Assembly: GCF_042453785.1 (NCBI RefSeq)
Contig: NC_091676.1
Coordinates: 999,501 to 1,063,500 of the forward strand
Direction of reading: 5' to 3'
Source: Malus domestica
Taxonomy: Eukaryota > Streptophyta > Magnoliopsida > Rosales > Rosaceae
DNA length: 64,000 nt
How positions within the stretch are numbered: the stretch's first letter is position 1; each line of letters begins with the position of its first letter. Both the position numbers and the translations under genes were made by a program. Below the pieces are notes generated by a model. That model was not told the origin of the DNA. It worked only from the letters and a program-made list of their open reading frames with translations, and searched no databases. This document shows, in pieces, positions 49,576-61,799 of this stretch.

Positions 49576-50355
49576 TCAGAGCTTTAGAGTAAGATCAGGT
49601 GAAGATGAACTTGTATTATTTCTTGGTGCCGAGCTTGTTCCTGAATTCATATTTGGATTTTGGGCAGATTGCACATTGTAATGACCTCCAACTCCCTCCT
49701 TGCCTACCTGCCGGAAACTCCCGGGCCAAAACATGCCCTCGTCATCCTCGTCCATGAACACCGGCACTCCAAAATAGCCCTGTTGAAACCTCGCTACGCC
49801 TCTTGTGTCGGGGACAGGGAACCTCGGATGATCTGATGATACCATTGTGTTTTGGTGCACTGCAGAATGAGCTTGGATACCAAGAGACCGGAATGCAGAA
49901 GCGGCTGAACCATGTAGGGGGAGAGATGCCAAGCTAGTATACCTGTCGGGAAACATTCCCATACGCATAGCACGCTTGGCCATTGTCCTCTCCCTCTTGT
50001 GAGCATTCTGATGGCCACCGAGTGCCTGTGAGCTATAGAACTTACGCTTACAGTAGTTGCATGAGAATACCCTTGGGTTTGTTCCTTCTGAAGTAGGGGG
50101 TGCAGCTCCTTCACTGCTAGTCTCCCCTGTGCCCTTCAATTCAATGTCGCTGGAGCAAAACTGGAGTGTCAAGTCAAGTGCAACAGGCCCGGGATCTTGT
50201 TGTTGATGGTTTGTCTGATTTGTGAGGCATGAAGAAGTGGTTGTGCTGTCCTTAGAGGCGTCAGGGGATTCTTCTTGCAGAGGTATGTTCGAAGTTACTT
50301 GGCTCATGACTCCTGAATCATTTTCAAATTCCAAGTTCAAGTTTTGTGTTAACAT
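49576..50355 (-). CDS. ZFP4: C2H2 zinc-finger transcriptional repressor, ZFP4-like
   Basis: Intronless 259-aa nuclear protein of the single-finger Q-type C2H2 family. The finger is FSCNYCKRKFYSSQALGGHQ with C99, C102, H115 and H119; QALGGH is the plant-specific DNA-contact motif. Two EAR-type repression motifs frame the protein: LDLTLQF at 60-66 and DLTLKL at the C-terminus. The segments KRERTMAKRAMRMG, SLPLHGS, FRSLGIQAHS, RFQQGYFG and MFWPGSFRQ are shared with Arabidopsis ZFP4. I infer a role in organ or trichome development through corepressor recruitment by analogy with the family. The start ATG was chosen as the first in frame. A (GA)n tract at 51921-51949 lies about 1.6 kb upstream, possibly in a leader separated by a 5'-UTR intron. 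Confidence 0.92.
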   Translation of the reverse strand: MLTQNLNLEFENDSGVMSQVTSNIPLQEESPDASKDSTTTSSCLTNQTNHQQQDPGPVALDLTLQFCSSDIELKGTGETSSEGAAPPTSEGTNPRVFSCNYCKRKFYSSQALGGHQNAHKRERTMAKRAMRMGMFPDRYTSLASLPLHGSAASAFRSLGIQAHSAVHQNTMVSSDHPRFPVPDTRGVARFQQGYFGVPVFMDEDDEGMFWPGSFRQVGKEGVGGHYNVQSAQNPNMNSGTSSAPRNNTSSSSPDLTLKL

Positions 50356-51669
50356 GTTTCGGCAGGCAGTGAAGTCAAGGACTTTGTTTCTTCTATATGA
50401 CTAATCACACGGAGAATTCAAGAAACTTTCTTAAGAGTGACGTTATCAGCCTGCCCTTCATCTGCAATCGCGAATGCCAAAACGAGTCATTTTCCATGAC
50501 AAAGTGGGATTCTTTCTACTCTCCTATTTCTTAGCGAGAGAATTTGCGAAGGAGGATCAACGATGATGAATGAGACATTGAGTACTCGAGCAGGATGCAA
50601 GTCAAAACACGAAAAAAGAAAACGTTTCTTGAGAATATTTTCACATAATGCACACATTTCATGCTATCTCAAAAACTCAGCAAGGAACTTACTGATAAAA
50701 AATGAAGAAAAGAACTGTGGAAGAAGAACTTTTATATCTCACAGGTGAAACCGTGAAAGTCATAATTTCAATAAGGGAAAGGTGTGCTGAGAACATATTT
50801 GTCTATAGAGAAAAAAATGTGACTGGGGTCTGTCCTCTAAATGGTGCAGAAGCAGTAAACATTCCACTCTTAGTTATCTCTAACTGGCATTTAACATAGA
50901 CAGAACTTGGAAAACCACAACCATTCACCATGTATTCGAGACGAGGTTAAGATTATTGGAGAACAAATATATGCTCATATATGCTTGCCTAAAATCACTA
51001 AAGTGCATGAACAAATTAAGAAGAGCGTCGGGAATAAGGAATTCCTATGCAATCGCTGTTGTTCCGTGTTATTGCAAGTGATAAAAATAAAAACTTTAAT
51101 CTGAGATGTATGATAGCTAAATCGTCTTTGTCCACGGAACATATTTTAAGGAACTTTTTGCATATCAGCATTCAGCAGTTCGGCACAATAAAGCTGCAGA
51201 ACGCCAAATCAAAAGTGGAATTTTCACAGCTACTTCCATGGATTAGCTTCTACCTACAACCGAATACCAAATGCAATTTAACATCAAATTTCCCTAGGAG
51301 ATTTTAGTACTTAGTTTTCGATAAAAATTCATGGTTCTCTCCCTTTGGCGAGATCCGATAAAATTGGACCCGTAAAAATACATGAATCTTCTAAATGACA
51401 GTGCTAATTAGCATGCTTGAATGATTAATTTAAATTTTATTATCAACAGATAATCAAAGTGGAGTTTAATCTTCACCTTTTACTTGTGAGAAAGCAATAA
51501 ACTTCATAACTTTCGTTTATTTGGGGAAGAGAGAAAAGTCACCAGGAAAATCACACTAAAGAAAACCAGAAAGCATGGACTGGAGATATACAAAAAACAT
51601 GAAATCAACCAAAACTCACCAGGCATCTCACCAGGCATGTACAATCCAATACCAACGTGAAAGTGAAGA

Positions 51670-51790
51670 CGTGGGTTAGGCCAGCTGATTAGGGCAGTGT
51701 GCTGCCTCTTTACACCAAGATCGAATCCACCTCCCGTAGATTACAGTAGCTTAAAATCTTGTGAAAAAAATAGCAACAAAACAAGAAAAT
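51670..51790 (+). mobile_element. Probable tRNA-derived SINE
   Basis: GTGGGTTAGGCCAGCTGATT..GGGCAG (A-box-like) is followed about 30 bp later by AAGATCGAATCCACC (B-box-like), then by an A-rich tail near 51765-51790. I could not fix the target-site duplication, so the ends are approximate. Confidence 0.5.
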
Positions 51791-51920
51791 TTAGAAAGAA
51801 AAAACAAACAGTAGGCAGTCTAATTGCAGTGATTAAAACCAAAGAAAGGAAATTAGATGAATTCATGCAACGAGCAACCTAGGACTAGAATGAGAAAAAG
51901 CTGGTATCGAAATCAAATCT

Positions 51921-51949
<29 letters not shown>
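51921..51949. repeat. (AG)n microsatellite
   Basis: About 14 AG units upstream of ZFP4, reading (CT)n on the coding strand. Confidence 0.9.
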
Positions 51950-51954
<5 letters not shown>

Positions 51955-53937
51955 CTTGTATGGTACTGAAGATGCAGGCAGGCTAGCTATGGGTTAGAAA
52001 CATGGGTACTGCCTCTGCCTTCTTGTCACTTGGGAAGGTGCAAGCAAAGTAACACCACCACCAACACCACCACAAAGGAAGGGGACTAAAAAACTGGCAT
52101 CTGGGATTTTTATTGTGTATTTTGTTTTTTACCAGAAAAGGAGTGGGTAAAAGGAAATAAAAGAGAAATAAATGAGGATAAGATGAGGGAAGGAAGGGGA
52201 GGACAGAAACGGACAGAGAAAAGTTGTACAATTATGTGAAAGAAGGGGTGTGGTAGGAGAGAGAGATGGGGATGATGATGGTGTCAAGTCAGAGATGGTC
52301 AGACAATTTGAGAGAGAGAGTGATAATTCAGATAACCTATACTAATCACTCTACTTCTGTTGAATTTTGAGCTGCTCTTCCTTCCTTCCTTCCAGTCCGG
52401 CCCCAACAACTAACCTATTAATCAATCGATGAGATGAGATGAGAGAGAAAGAGAGGAGGAGAGAGAGAGAGAGAAGCAAACAAAGAGACAGAGAAAGCAT
52501 GGGAGTACTTCCAAGTCCCACATAAAAGATACTTGCAAAGTCCAGTGTCTCTTTGCTCATTCTTCTCTTTCACTTTTGTAATTGGTGTAGGATTCTATTT
52601 CTCTAAATCTCTCTCCCCTTTCTTTCTTTTTTATTTAAATAATTACGGTTAAAACACATTAATATTTTATGTTAAGCGTTTTATAGAGAAAAAAAAAAGA
52701 CAAAGAAAAAATTATAAGAGAAGAGGAGAGTAGGAAAGATAAGGAAATTTAGCAGGGAGAGAATTCTACTCCATAATACCAATGCCTATATTCTTTTGCA
52801 ACATTTTTACATGCATATATATGTATATGTATAGTATTATACATATATAATACAATACAAGATATCTTTGTCAGATGTACGTACTCCCACTTGTTTCAGT
52901 TACATGCATATGTAAATAAAGGCCTCACATAATTCATAATTTCATATCATACCCCTCCATACATGGATATTTCTTATTTTTATCCCATATGCATTTATTT
53001 TATTTTTTTTATGGTGCCAACCTATGAGACACACATATCATTACTCATTGGTCACTCTCACCATGCAAGTTGACAAGAAATTATGAAAAATAAATACACT
53101 ACTTTTAAGTCAGAAGAATTTTCATTCAACAGAAATATCACTAGTGATAAGAGTCAAGTTTGAGTAAGTAGGAGCACTTTAAAAATATACTTTTTTAGTG
53201 ACAAATCAACTTAATTTTTGGAAAATTCCCAATTTTATTTATTTTCTCTAAGTTTATTTTTTAGTCAACAAATGAATAATCTAACACTCACTCTCATAAC
53301 AACAAATACGTGTAACTTTTAATAAATTATAACATAGTAGTGAAAGAGTAAACAAAGTTAACCAGACTAACATTTTATATCACATTCGCAAAACATCACA
53401 TGTGTCACAAATAGAAAATAAGCACGTTAATTAACATTTAAATTATAATTCATTCATCACGACAACGTCGTGTTGTTAACAAAATATGATTTGAACAGAT
53501 AGCATCCCTCATGTTACTTAACAAAAAAACTTAGAGCCAACTTTATTAAATTTAAACACAAATTAGGGGTATATTATGCAATTTATACAGATAATAGTGC
53601 AAAATCAAATTGTAAATATCTACACATATTATGCAAGATTAAATATCGACACAATAGCATCTCCGTTTTAGTTAAGTTTCTCTCCTTCATTAAATATCGA
53701 CACAATAACATCTCTCTTTTAGTTATGTTTCTCTCCTTCTAAGTTGATTGGCTGGCACCACACCTCTATAATTCAAATACCTCAACCATTTCAGAAGCCC
53801 AATTCCTCAAATTTGGAGAGTTGAATTCTTATTTTGTGTGGGCCTAACCACTCTTTAAAAAATAAAAAAATAAAAAAAATCAGCCGATGACTTTGTCAAA
53901 ACAGTTCACTTTTTTAAAAGTTCAACCAATATTTGTT

Positions 53938-54092
53938 AAGGAAAACTAATGAAAATGGTTTGAAAACTTTGAGTTTTAATGATAAGTACAAAATAAAGGG
54001 TAAAGTGAATAGTACCATGATTGACTTTTTAGTGTAAAAATGTGGTTTTTCGTTAAAATGAACAGTATCGAGTACTTTTCGTTAAAGTTCCA
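53938..54092 (+). repeat. Dispersed 155-bp repeat, copy 3
   Basis: AAGGAAAACTAATGAAAATG at the left and TTTTCGTTAAAGTTCC at the right. The copy most similar to 37201-37354 (opposite strand) and alignable with 15862-16015. Confidence 0.75.
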
Positions 54093-56272
54093 TATTTTTT
54101 ATTCTTTCAAATTTAATAAACATTTTAATACTCCATAATAAGAATTCAACTCTTTAAATTAGATGGATTGGGAAAACGTAAACACGAGAATAAAGCTCGA
54201 GGACAAAATTAATGACATGCGCTTACCTTTAATGTGGGTCCGCAAATTTCTTGAAAGATCTCATATTGATTTGGGAAATGACCGACCTAGGTCACCAAGA
54301 TGATAAAAACGTATTGTCTTTGTTGTAATTCGAAAACGACATTCCCCATGTCAGTCGCCCGTTGTAAGCTGGAAGTTAATCAAACTTTCATCACTACCCA
54401 ATTATTTGTTAATCTTTTTCCTAATTCTTAATCATTTTACTAACAAACTATTAATTCGCTCACAAAATATTAATTCATGCTTTTAAAATTCGTTTTTCTT
54501 TATACTTAATTCGTTTTATGGGTGGAGTATGTTTCAAGCGTATAATTTAACATAATTGCAAATTTGGGTGGCTCATAAGTAATAATGACTATGTTTTTTT
54601 ATGCAAGCTCGATCCTAATTGATTACTTTATCTCTTAACAATTATCAATTCAACCCACTAAAATCATTGTTAATAAAAAAATATATATTTGCAAGAAACT
54701 GATGTTATTTCTTTCATGTTATATTTTCGCTTATTAACAACTAGGACAAAAAAGTATGTGAGTTCAACATTAGTTTGGAATATAACATTCCTCAAAGATT
54801 AAGTATAAAATAACTAATGTAGAGGTTGTTTATCATGTATCGACTCCCATGGGCATCCATATAAGGACCCGAGACCCTCCGAAGGTCGGGAGAAAAGTCG
54901 GTGAATTCCCTTCTGGGACCATTCAATGATCTGGCATGAGACTTTTTTGTGCCCACCAAATGTTCGATAAAATACATTTTGCATATCTCGATAGAACTTA
55001 GCCAGACGCGTCGACATCTCTTGGTGTTGGTATCACTAGATTGAAATTTGCAGGACCTCTCGATAACAACCATCAAATATCGACATTTGTCAGCATGTGT
55101 GCAACATGGTTCGACAAAACATGCACTCCAAATACTCGAAGTTAAAATTCTGAATCAGCCGTTGCTCATTTCCATCTATTCTACTTTGTCGTATCGATTC
55201 ATGACTTCTCCCGCTCTAAACAAGTAATCATGTCAAATAGGGTTCCACCAATGCAATATTCCAATTAAAATGGATCAGCAACCTATGTTAAATTAAAAAG
55301 ACAAACAAAAAGACAAACGTCAAAGAAAACTTGACTGGTGTGACGATAAATGGATCGTCGGCCTACCAAAACCCGACAGCTTTATGTTCACCCGTTGATG
55401 CTACCACTCGAGTACAAGACTTGTTGCCCGCCCCTTCGCTAACTCCAAAAACTAATTAATTTAAAAAAACCGAACGTTCTTACCAAATAATCACATAACA
55501 TAATAATTAAGAAATGGCCGACCGCTAGCACGTGGTGCTGACACGTGTAATCATTGGAGAAAAATGAGAAGTGGTCCCGCCCCTTCTTTGATTGGAGAGA
55601 TTTTTTTGTGTGATCGATACACGGGATGGTACACCACATGTCACTATACAAATTGTGGGATATATGTGTTAAAAAGTTAATAACTTAAAAAATAAAATTT
55701 CCTACCACTCATATTAAAACGTGATGTACCACTTATGTTCCCGTCACAACATAAAATTTATCCTTTGATCGTCCTTGTTCTTCCTTGGGCTTCGGGGGTA
55801 GAACTATAAAGAGCACTAAGCACCATAATTTAAATATAATAATTCTGAGATTAGAGCACGTTACCGTTTGTTTAGTGTGTGATTTCGAATTTGTATTATT
55901 TATTTGCTTCGAGCTCTTAACCATTAATCTATTATCTGATTTCTTTTAAAATAAAGTAAAAAAAGTAGCTGATAATTTTATCACGATAATTTACTTTTTT
56001 TTAGACCGAAAAGACTTAAACTGAAATTTTGGCTTCCGTGTGTTTTACACTTTTATATTCTATGATTAAAAAATTTAACACATGGGGTTTTGGCAAAACA
56101 GATCGTTACCCAAAAGTCCGGGCTTCTTATTAAAAAAAAAAAGCATTTTGGGCTTTAACGAAAAGAACTTTTAACCCTGGGCTAATAATTGAGGTGACAG
56201 AAACTAAGGCCTAAGTTTCACTTGCATTATGGGCTGAAGGTAGAAGATGGTATCACTTAGCATTAGCCCAAA

Positions 56273-56480
56273 GTTTCATTTGCATTTTGCATAAATAAAT
56301 AAAAAAGGAAAACTAATGAAAATAGATTGAAAACTTAAGTTCCTAAAAATAAAAGATTTGTTGGATGGATGATTGAGTTTCATTTGCATTTTGCATAAAT
56401 AAATAAAAAAGGAAAACTAATGAAAATAGATTGAAAACTTAAGTTCCTAAAAATAAAAGATTTGTTGGATGGATGATTGA
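56273..56480. repeat. 104-bp perfect tandem duplication
   Basis: Two apparently identical copies, 56273-56376 and 56377-56480, start GTTTCATTTGCATTTTGC and end TTGGATGGATGATTGA. Each contains AAGGAAAACTAATGAAAATA, the left end of the 155-bp dispersed repeat. The identity implies a very recent duplication. Confidence 0.9.
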
Positions 56481-58039
56481 GATCCTCTCCGGATCTCTAT
56501 GTTCGAAACAGTTGGACTTGGAAATGTACACTGCTCAATTTAAATCATGCAGTTCTCATTAGCCCATTCCACTGGTCCACCTAACAGAGGACGAAGTATT
56601 TGAACGGTGTGAATATCTTTCTCTTGAACGGCCTAAATTTATGGGTCCGACTACTTCGGACACAAAGATCCACAGAGGTTCTCAACTGACCTCAGGATTT
56701 AAATTGAATGATCTGAATTTCCAAGTTCAAACTGCTTTGGACTCAGAGATTCGAAGAGAATCTCAATTCTGATTGGATGAGGTCGTTGTCAAGATCACGA
56801 AGTTGACTAGCCGCTCAATATTGTGCCAACATTACAAATTTATCATAAAAAATTTAGTACTAGTAGTAGTTTAACCATTCAATATAAGTTTTAATTTATT
56901 CTGTCAAGTTTTCGATTTGCGATTGCATGCTTCAACAATCCTGAAGACTAATATGGCATTGACGAGATATACAATGATTGACAAACTTCACCAGGGTGTC
57001 CTACTAAGGTAGCTCTTATATAAGGTATGCAGAGAATGAGTTGAATGCGACCGAATTACAAAGGATCTTCTATATTTCAATAAATGCTCTACAGATGACG
57101 TAGTCGATATTTACACATCATGCCTCTCATACAGAATATGACTAAAGTGAAATCGAGTGAGACCAAGATACAAAAGAATCACATACTTTTGGTCCCTTTG
57201 AATGCCGTGTTCGGTGTTCCTACCCCAAGTTTTTATCATATGGTGTGGTGGATTCAGAAATGCAGGGAAAAGAGGGACGGGGAAGTGGAATATTTAGTCG
57301 TGAGGTATATCACTCAAGCTTTTGGCTTCTCGTGAGTACGGAGTCAAGTCTTTTGAGTGGCCTTTGAAACACAACACAACACAAAATAACATAACACGAG
57401 ACTAAATTTTTTGTACTTATTTTGTATGTGATCATTTTGTAATTTCTGTTATTGATTAACACATATTAATAACTTAAAACATTAATTTTATTATTATAAA
57501 TTTAATACGTGTGAATTAATAATAAATACACTAAACACGTATAGCATACAAAATATGTGCAAAAGATTTAGAGAGATTATATTTACACATCTCAAATTAC
57601 TTAGTCCACACTTTTTTTTTTAATATTTTCTACACACTACTAACACTTGATAGAAAAATATTTAAAAAATTAAAAGAGTGTGGAATAAGTAATTTGAGGT
57701 GTGTGAATATAATTTCCTAAGATTTGGTAGTGTTGTGCTTTAAAAAAAAATTACTTATGTTGTGCTGTAAGAATAAACTCATTTTTGCTGCTTTACGTTT
57801 TCAATTTTTTTTTTTACCAAAAACTATGAAAATAAGCTGTTTTAAGTATTTACCAAATACTTTTATGAACTAAATTTGTTTTTATACCCATTTTTTATAA
57901 AATGACTTCAATACTAAACTAGTACTTAATCTCACACAACACTGCAATTCCGAGTTGCAATGCAAATTGCCTGGTCAAGGGTCAAGTCAACTGCCTTCTG
58001 CCACCACCTACCTGCCACTCCCACATCCACATGCATCTG

Positions 58040-58249
58040 AAGGGAAAAGGATCCTCACCGGATTCTTTTTCTGAAAATATTAGGGATTCCATGATCGAGA
58101 TTGTTTATCATATATCATGCAGTCAGTTTTTATTAGTTAATATTTATATTTAATTTAAATTTTAAAATTTAAAATAATTTATGATAGCACGATATACGAT
58201 AAATGATTACAATCATGAAATTCCCGAATCCCAGAAGGATCCTTTTCCC
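58040..58249. repeat. MITE-like element related to 1959-2165
   Basis: Left end AAGGGAAAAGGATCCTCACC and right end AGAAGGATCCTTTTCCC are inverted repeats. The inner part ATCGAGATTGTTTATCAT...GCACGATATACGATAAATGA also pairs. Same family as the phosphatase-intron copy. Confidence 0.65.
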
Positions 58250-58266
58250 ATCTGAAGCAAAGCAGG

Positions 58267-58394
58267 AAAATGGCAGAGATGACAAACTTATAAGCCACGG
58301 ATGACGCATTCGCCTTCTTGCATATATCAGTAAAATGGCAGATATGACAAACTTATAAGCCACGGATGACGCATTCGCCTTCTTGCATATATTA
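58267..58394. repeat. 65-bp tandem duplication
   Basis: Two copies begin AAAATGGCAGA at 58267 and 58332 and differ at only about two positions. They lie immediately next to the preceding MITE-like element. Confidence 0.9.
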
Positions 58395-58768
58395 CCACCC
58401 TAACATTTCATGGCGATGATACATGTTAAGTATTATACATCTCTTTCAATTATTAGTACAAAATATCATCATTGTTATGATAAGAAAAATGTTATCATAA
58501 TAGTACATTCTTGTTATATGTGAGTGTGATGAGATGGAAAAGAACATTTAGTTAAACAGATTCATTGTTATCATAACATCAATCTAATAACAATACAATG
58601 TCATGTAAAGTAAATTTACAGATAATTATATAGTATTCTTAAAAGATAATTAATTAGTGGCTTCATTATAGAGATCGAAAAGACATAATTATACACTTTT
58701 GAACCGAGTTGTTCTTCATATTCTTTCAAAGGAGAGATGATGTGGCCACAACTTGCACTGCAGTCTAC

Positions 58769-58992
58769 GGGCTCATTTAGATGTGCTTTTAAAATAACTG
58801 AAAGCGCTTTTAGAGAAAATATTTTTGAATTTCAAAAACACTTTAAGTTCTTTCTACAAGAAATATCAGTTATGTGCTTTTTTCCATAAAGCATTTTAAG
58901 TGCTTTTCCAGAATTTACTAACATTTTTACTAGGAATTGTTTCCAAAAATATTTTCACCAACAACATTTTAAAAGCACATCCAAACGAGTTC
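58769..58992. repeat. Small repeat related to 33666-33861 (MITE-like)
   Basis: Begins GGGCTCATTTAGATGTGCTTTTAAAA and ends TTTTAAAAGCACATCCAAACGAG, giving inverted ends of about 25 bp. The interior is shared with 33666-33861. Confidence 0.6.
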
Positions 58993-59089
58993 TATAATAC
59001 TCCATTGCATGCAACCCATTGACTTACAGTCCAAAACATTACAACTTGTTGATGCACAAAATCAGCGAAGACTTTGGTACAACAGAAAG

Positions 59090-59558
59090 TGTCAGGTTTT
59101 GTGACCTTCGCTTGGTTGCTTCGGTCACTAGTGAGGATAAGTACGTAAATGAATAGAGACATAGAAGCAAACACAGGATGTACGTGGTTCACCCAGATTG
59201 GCTACGTCCACGGAGTAGAGGAGTTCTTATTAGTAGTGAAGGGCTTACACAAGTACAAAGGATCAAGCTCTCAATTTAGTGAGTTCTTGTGAATGATTTA
59301 ACACAAATGGCATTAGGCAATATTGTGGGGGAATGACCCCTATTTATAGAAAAACTTGTAGCTTTGTCACATTGACATGTGTCATGTTATGATTGGTTCT
59401 TGATGTCGACACGTGCTGCGCTCTGATTGGCTTCTAATCTTGACATGTGTCGAGTAGTGATTGGCCTCCTGGTCGGAGGGGAACTCTTCTGGGTCCTTGA
59501 CAGTATAGCGTTGGCCGGTGCTCGGTAGTTTCGGGATTGGTCAAGTATGGTACAAACA
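59090..59558 (-). repeat. LTR of the retroelement (inferred 3' LTR)
   Basis: On the minus strand it starts TGTTTGTACC and ends CCTGACA (TG...CA). A TATA box TCTATAAATAGG sits near 59339-59350. Upstream of it on the minus strand (59367-59467) are three related modules, each with a CCAATCA box and an ACATGT/ACACGTG core. Downstream is U5-like text (GGGTGAACCACGTAC). The left flank is GAAAG; the matching target duplication would lie outside the window. Confidence 0.65.
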
Positions 59559-61453
59559 GTGCTCCCCTAAGTTCCCGAGTGAGGGAAACTCCTCGGTTGG
59601 GGACTTGCAAGATCCAATCCCTTGAGTAATCACGAAACTTCTAAGTACCGAAGTGTGGTCTGATCTTCATCTGCCATTCTCTGGAAGTACCTTTCCTCCA
59701 TCCGGGAATGGTGTATTTAGCTGATGTTGACGCACAAGGTAATGTATCAATTTCACTTGAAGCTTAGTTGTAGTTTCGGGCTTAGTCAAGTGTGATACAA
59801 ACCCTATAGTAAGAGTCCCCCAAGTCGCCGAGCTAGGAGATCTGCCGAAAGAGGTGACAGACAAGGTAAGCAGTCAAACTTCCAAGTAAGCAACCCAGGA
59901 TCAGAGGTTTGACTTCGGCTTCCGGTTGATTGTTCTCCTTCTCCTTGTCTCTCATTCAACTGCCAGGATAAGGAGAAGCAAATGGATAAGAGATGATATG
60001 AGATACTTTTGCTTTTGAAGAAGTAACTTTCCACAGGCTTATTCTTGAACTGTGCTGGAGGGTTTTCTGGTGCCCTTCAGAGTATAAGGCCGACTCAAAA
60101 ATTTGAGGGTCAAAACAAGTCCATCAAATCTAGAGTACGTTCGACCTTGATGATATGGGATACTTTTGCTGTTGACGGAATAATGAATGTGGTATGGAAA
60201 AGTGTCGTGCTGTAGTGATATGTTTCAGCTCACCGTTGAACCTTCTGCTTCAATCTTTTGCATGGCAGAAGTGGTGTGCAACCTTTGCATTTAAATGGTC
60301 CTTCAGAACATTCCTTCATAGTGACTCATCCACGCTTGGCAGCTTCAGTGTAAAGAGCCAATATCTGATCAACTGTCATGAGGTATTTGCCGGTGGAATT
60401 CGTGACCTTGACAGCAGTTGAGGATGAGTACTCGAGAGCAATGCTAAGTAAGCAACCAGGCAAAGGCTTCAGGCAGTCAGTTCCAAATTGGAGGTTTGAT
60501 TTCAGGTTCCGACTGACTGCTCTCTTTCTCCTTGTCCTGCAGGTGTGGACAAGGACAAAGACAAAGATAGGGAGAAAGCATGATATGGGATACTCTTGCT
60601 TTCGACCCTGATGATATGAGATACTCTTGTTCTTGGTGTGGCTTATTTGCTGAGGTATTATCGGGGGGAAATAAAGCTGAGTATTTCGAGAGTTTATGTT
60701 GAGGGTGCCTTTTCGAATGCGAGAAAGGGTTGAGCATTTTTGCAGGTTTGCCTGTCCGTTGAGGAGGGAGGTCAATGTATATAGGGATTTCCCAATAACA
60801 AGTAGTAATGCTATTCCTTTACCCTTCTTGGTCACAGCAATGTAGTGGGAGTTGCCAGCTTCACGTGTTTTAATTTTGTCAGAGCACTTTGAAAAAGTGG
60901 TATGTGGTATCTGGAAAGCTGATATTACGTGTGAAGATTACAGACAAGCTTTATCTAAGGAAATCTGGCTCTCGAAGTTCTGAGAGTTGTGCCTCTTCGG
61001 TTTTCGAACAAGCAATCCCGTCGAGGATCTGACTCTCGAGATTCGGAAAGCGGTGCTACTCCGGTTTTTGAGAAAGTAATTATGTTGGGAGTCTTTTCTC
61101 GAATGTGAGCAAAGGTTGGACGTTCTTGCCAACCTGTCTTGCCGCAAAACACGGAGGTCGACACACATAGGGACTTTCCAGTTGTCAAGCAGTGGTGCTG
61201 TTCCTTTACCCTTATGGGTAATAGTAGGGTAGCTGGAACTTCGAAATTCTCGTGCCTAAACTTTGTCAGAGATCTTTGACAAAGTTATATGTGGTACCCG
61301 AGGAGTTGATGGTGCATATGGAGAGCGGTGATTGAACAGTAAGATTCACGTGCTTTTTACTTCACCAGAAATCTTCGACAGATTGCCCGTAATTTTCGCA
61401 AAGCTGATTGTGCATGTGACAGGTGCTGACGAGGCTGAAAAAGCAGGTGCTTC

Positions 61454-61660
61454 TTCGATTTCTGAGATCGGCCCTCGTGGTCTCTGAGCAGCCCAGCTTT
61501 TGAGAAAGCAAACGCCTCTTCGATTTCTGAGATCGGCCCTCGTGGTCTCTGAGCAGCCCAGCTTTTGAGAAAGCAAACGCCTCTTCGATTTCTGAGATCG
61601 GCCCTCGTGGTCTCTGAGCAGCCCAGCTTTTGAGAAAGCAAACGCCTCTTCGATTTCTGA
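61454..61660. repeat. 65-bp tandem array
   Basis: Units start TTCGATTTCTGAGATCGGCC at 61454, 61519 and 61584, with a partial fourth at 61649. The three full copies are nearly identical. Because 65 is not a multiple of three, the repeat reads through different frames, explaining overlapping open frames on the minus strand. It lies about 140 bp upstream of the 61800 ORF. Confidence 0.95.
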
Positions 61661-61799
61661 AGCTCCGTCGAGTGCAGATTTTTATAGAGGCTGGCATTAA
61701 GTTCCACAGCACACCTGAATCTCTACCAGTAGAAGCTCATTTCTTGCACTTCTAAGATCTTGATTTGTCTGACCTCTTCCTTCTTCAACACATTTGAAA

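Larger units (their letters stand above)
50356..59089. other. Gene-poor region upstream of ZFP4
   Basis: About 8.7 kb without a supported gene. The first 2.3 kb is the likely ZFP4 promoter and leader, with GA tracts at 51921-51949 and 52440-52472. Beyond it: a SINE (51670-51790), a dispersed repeat (53938-54092), tandem duplications (56273-56480, 58267-58394) and MITE-like elements (56483-56770, 58040-58249, 58769-58992). Overlapping frames at 54792-55076 look non-random but match nothing I recognise. Confidence 0.55.

Noticed and set aside
54792-55076. Two overlapping minus-strand frames over a less AT-rich stretch
   Set aside because: No recognisable domain; two competing frames and no splice structure. 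Possibly an unknown transposon fragment.
61346-61712. Overlapping 116-codon frames with repeated SWAAQRPRGPISEIEEA-like peptide
   Set aside because: Produced by the 65-bp tandem repeat read in shifting frames; no start context or family.
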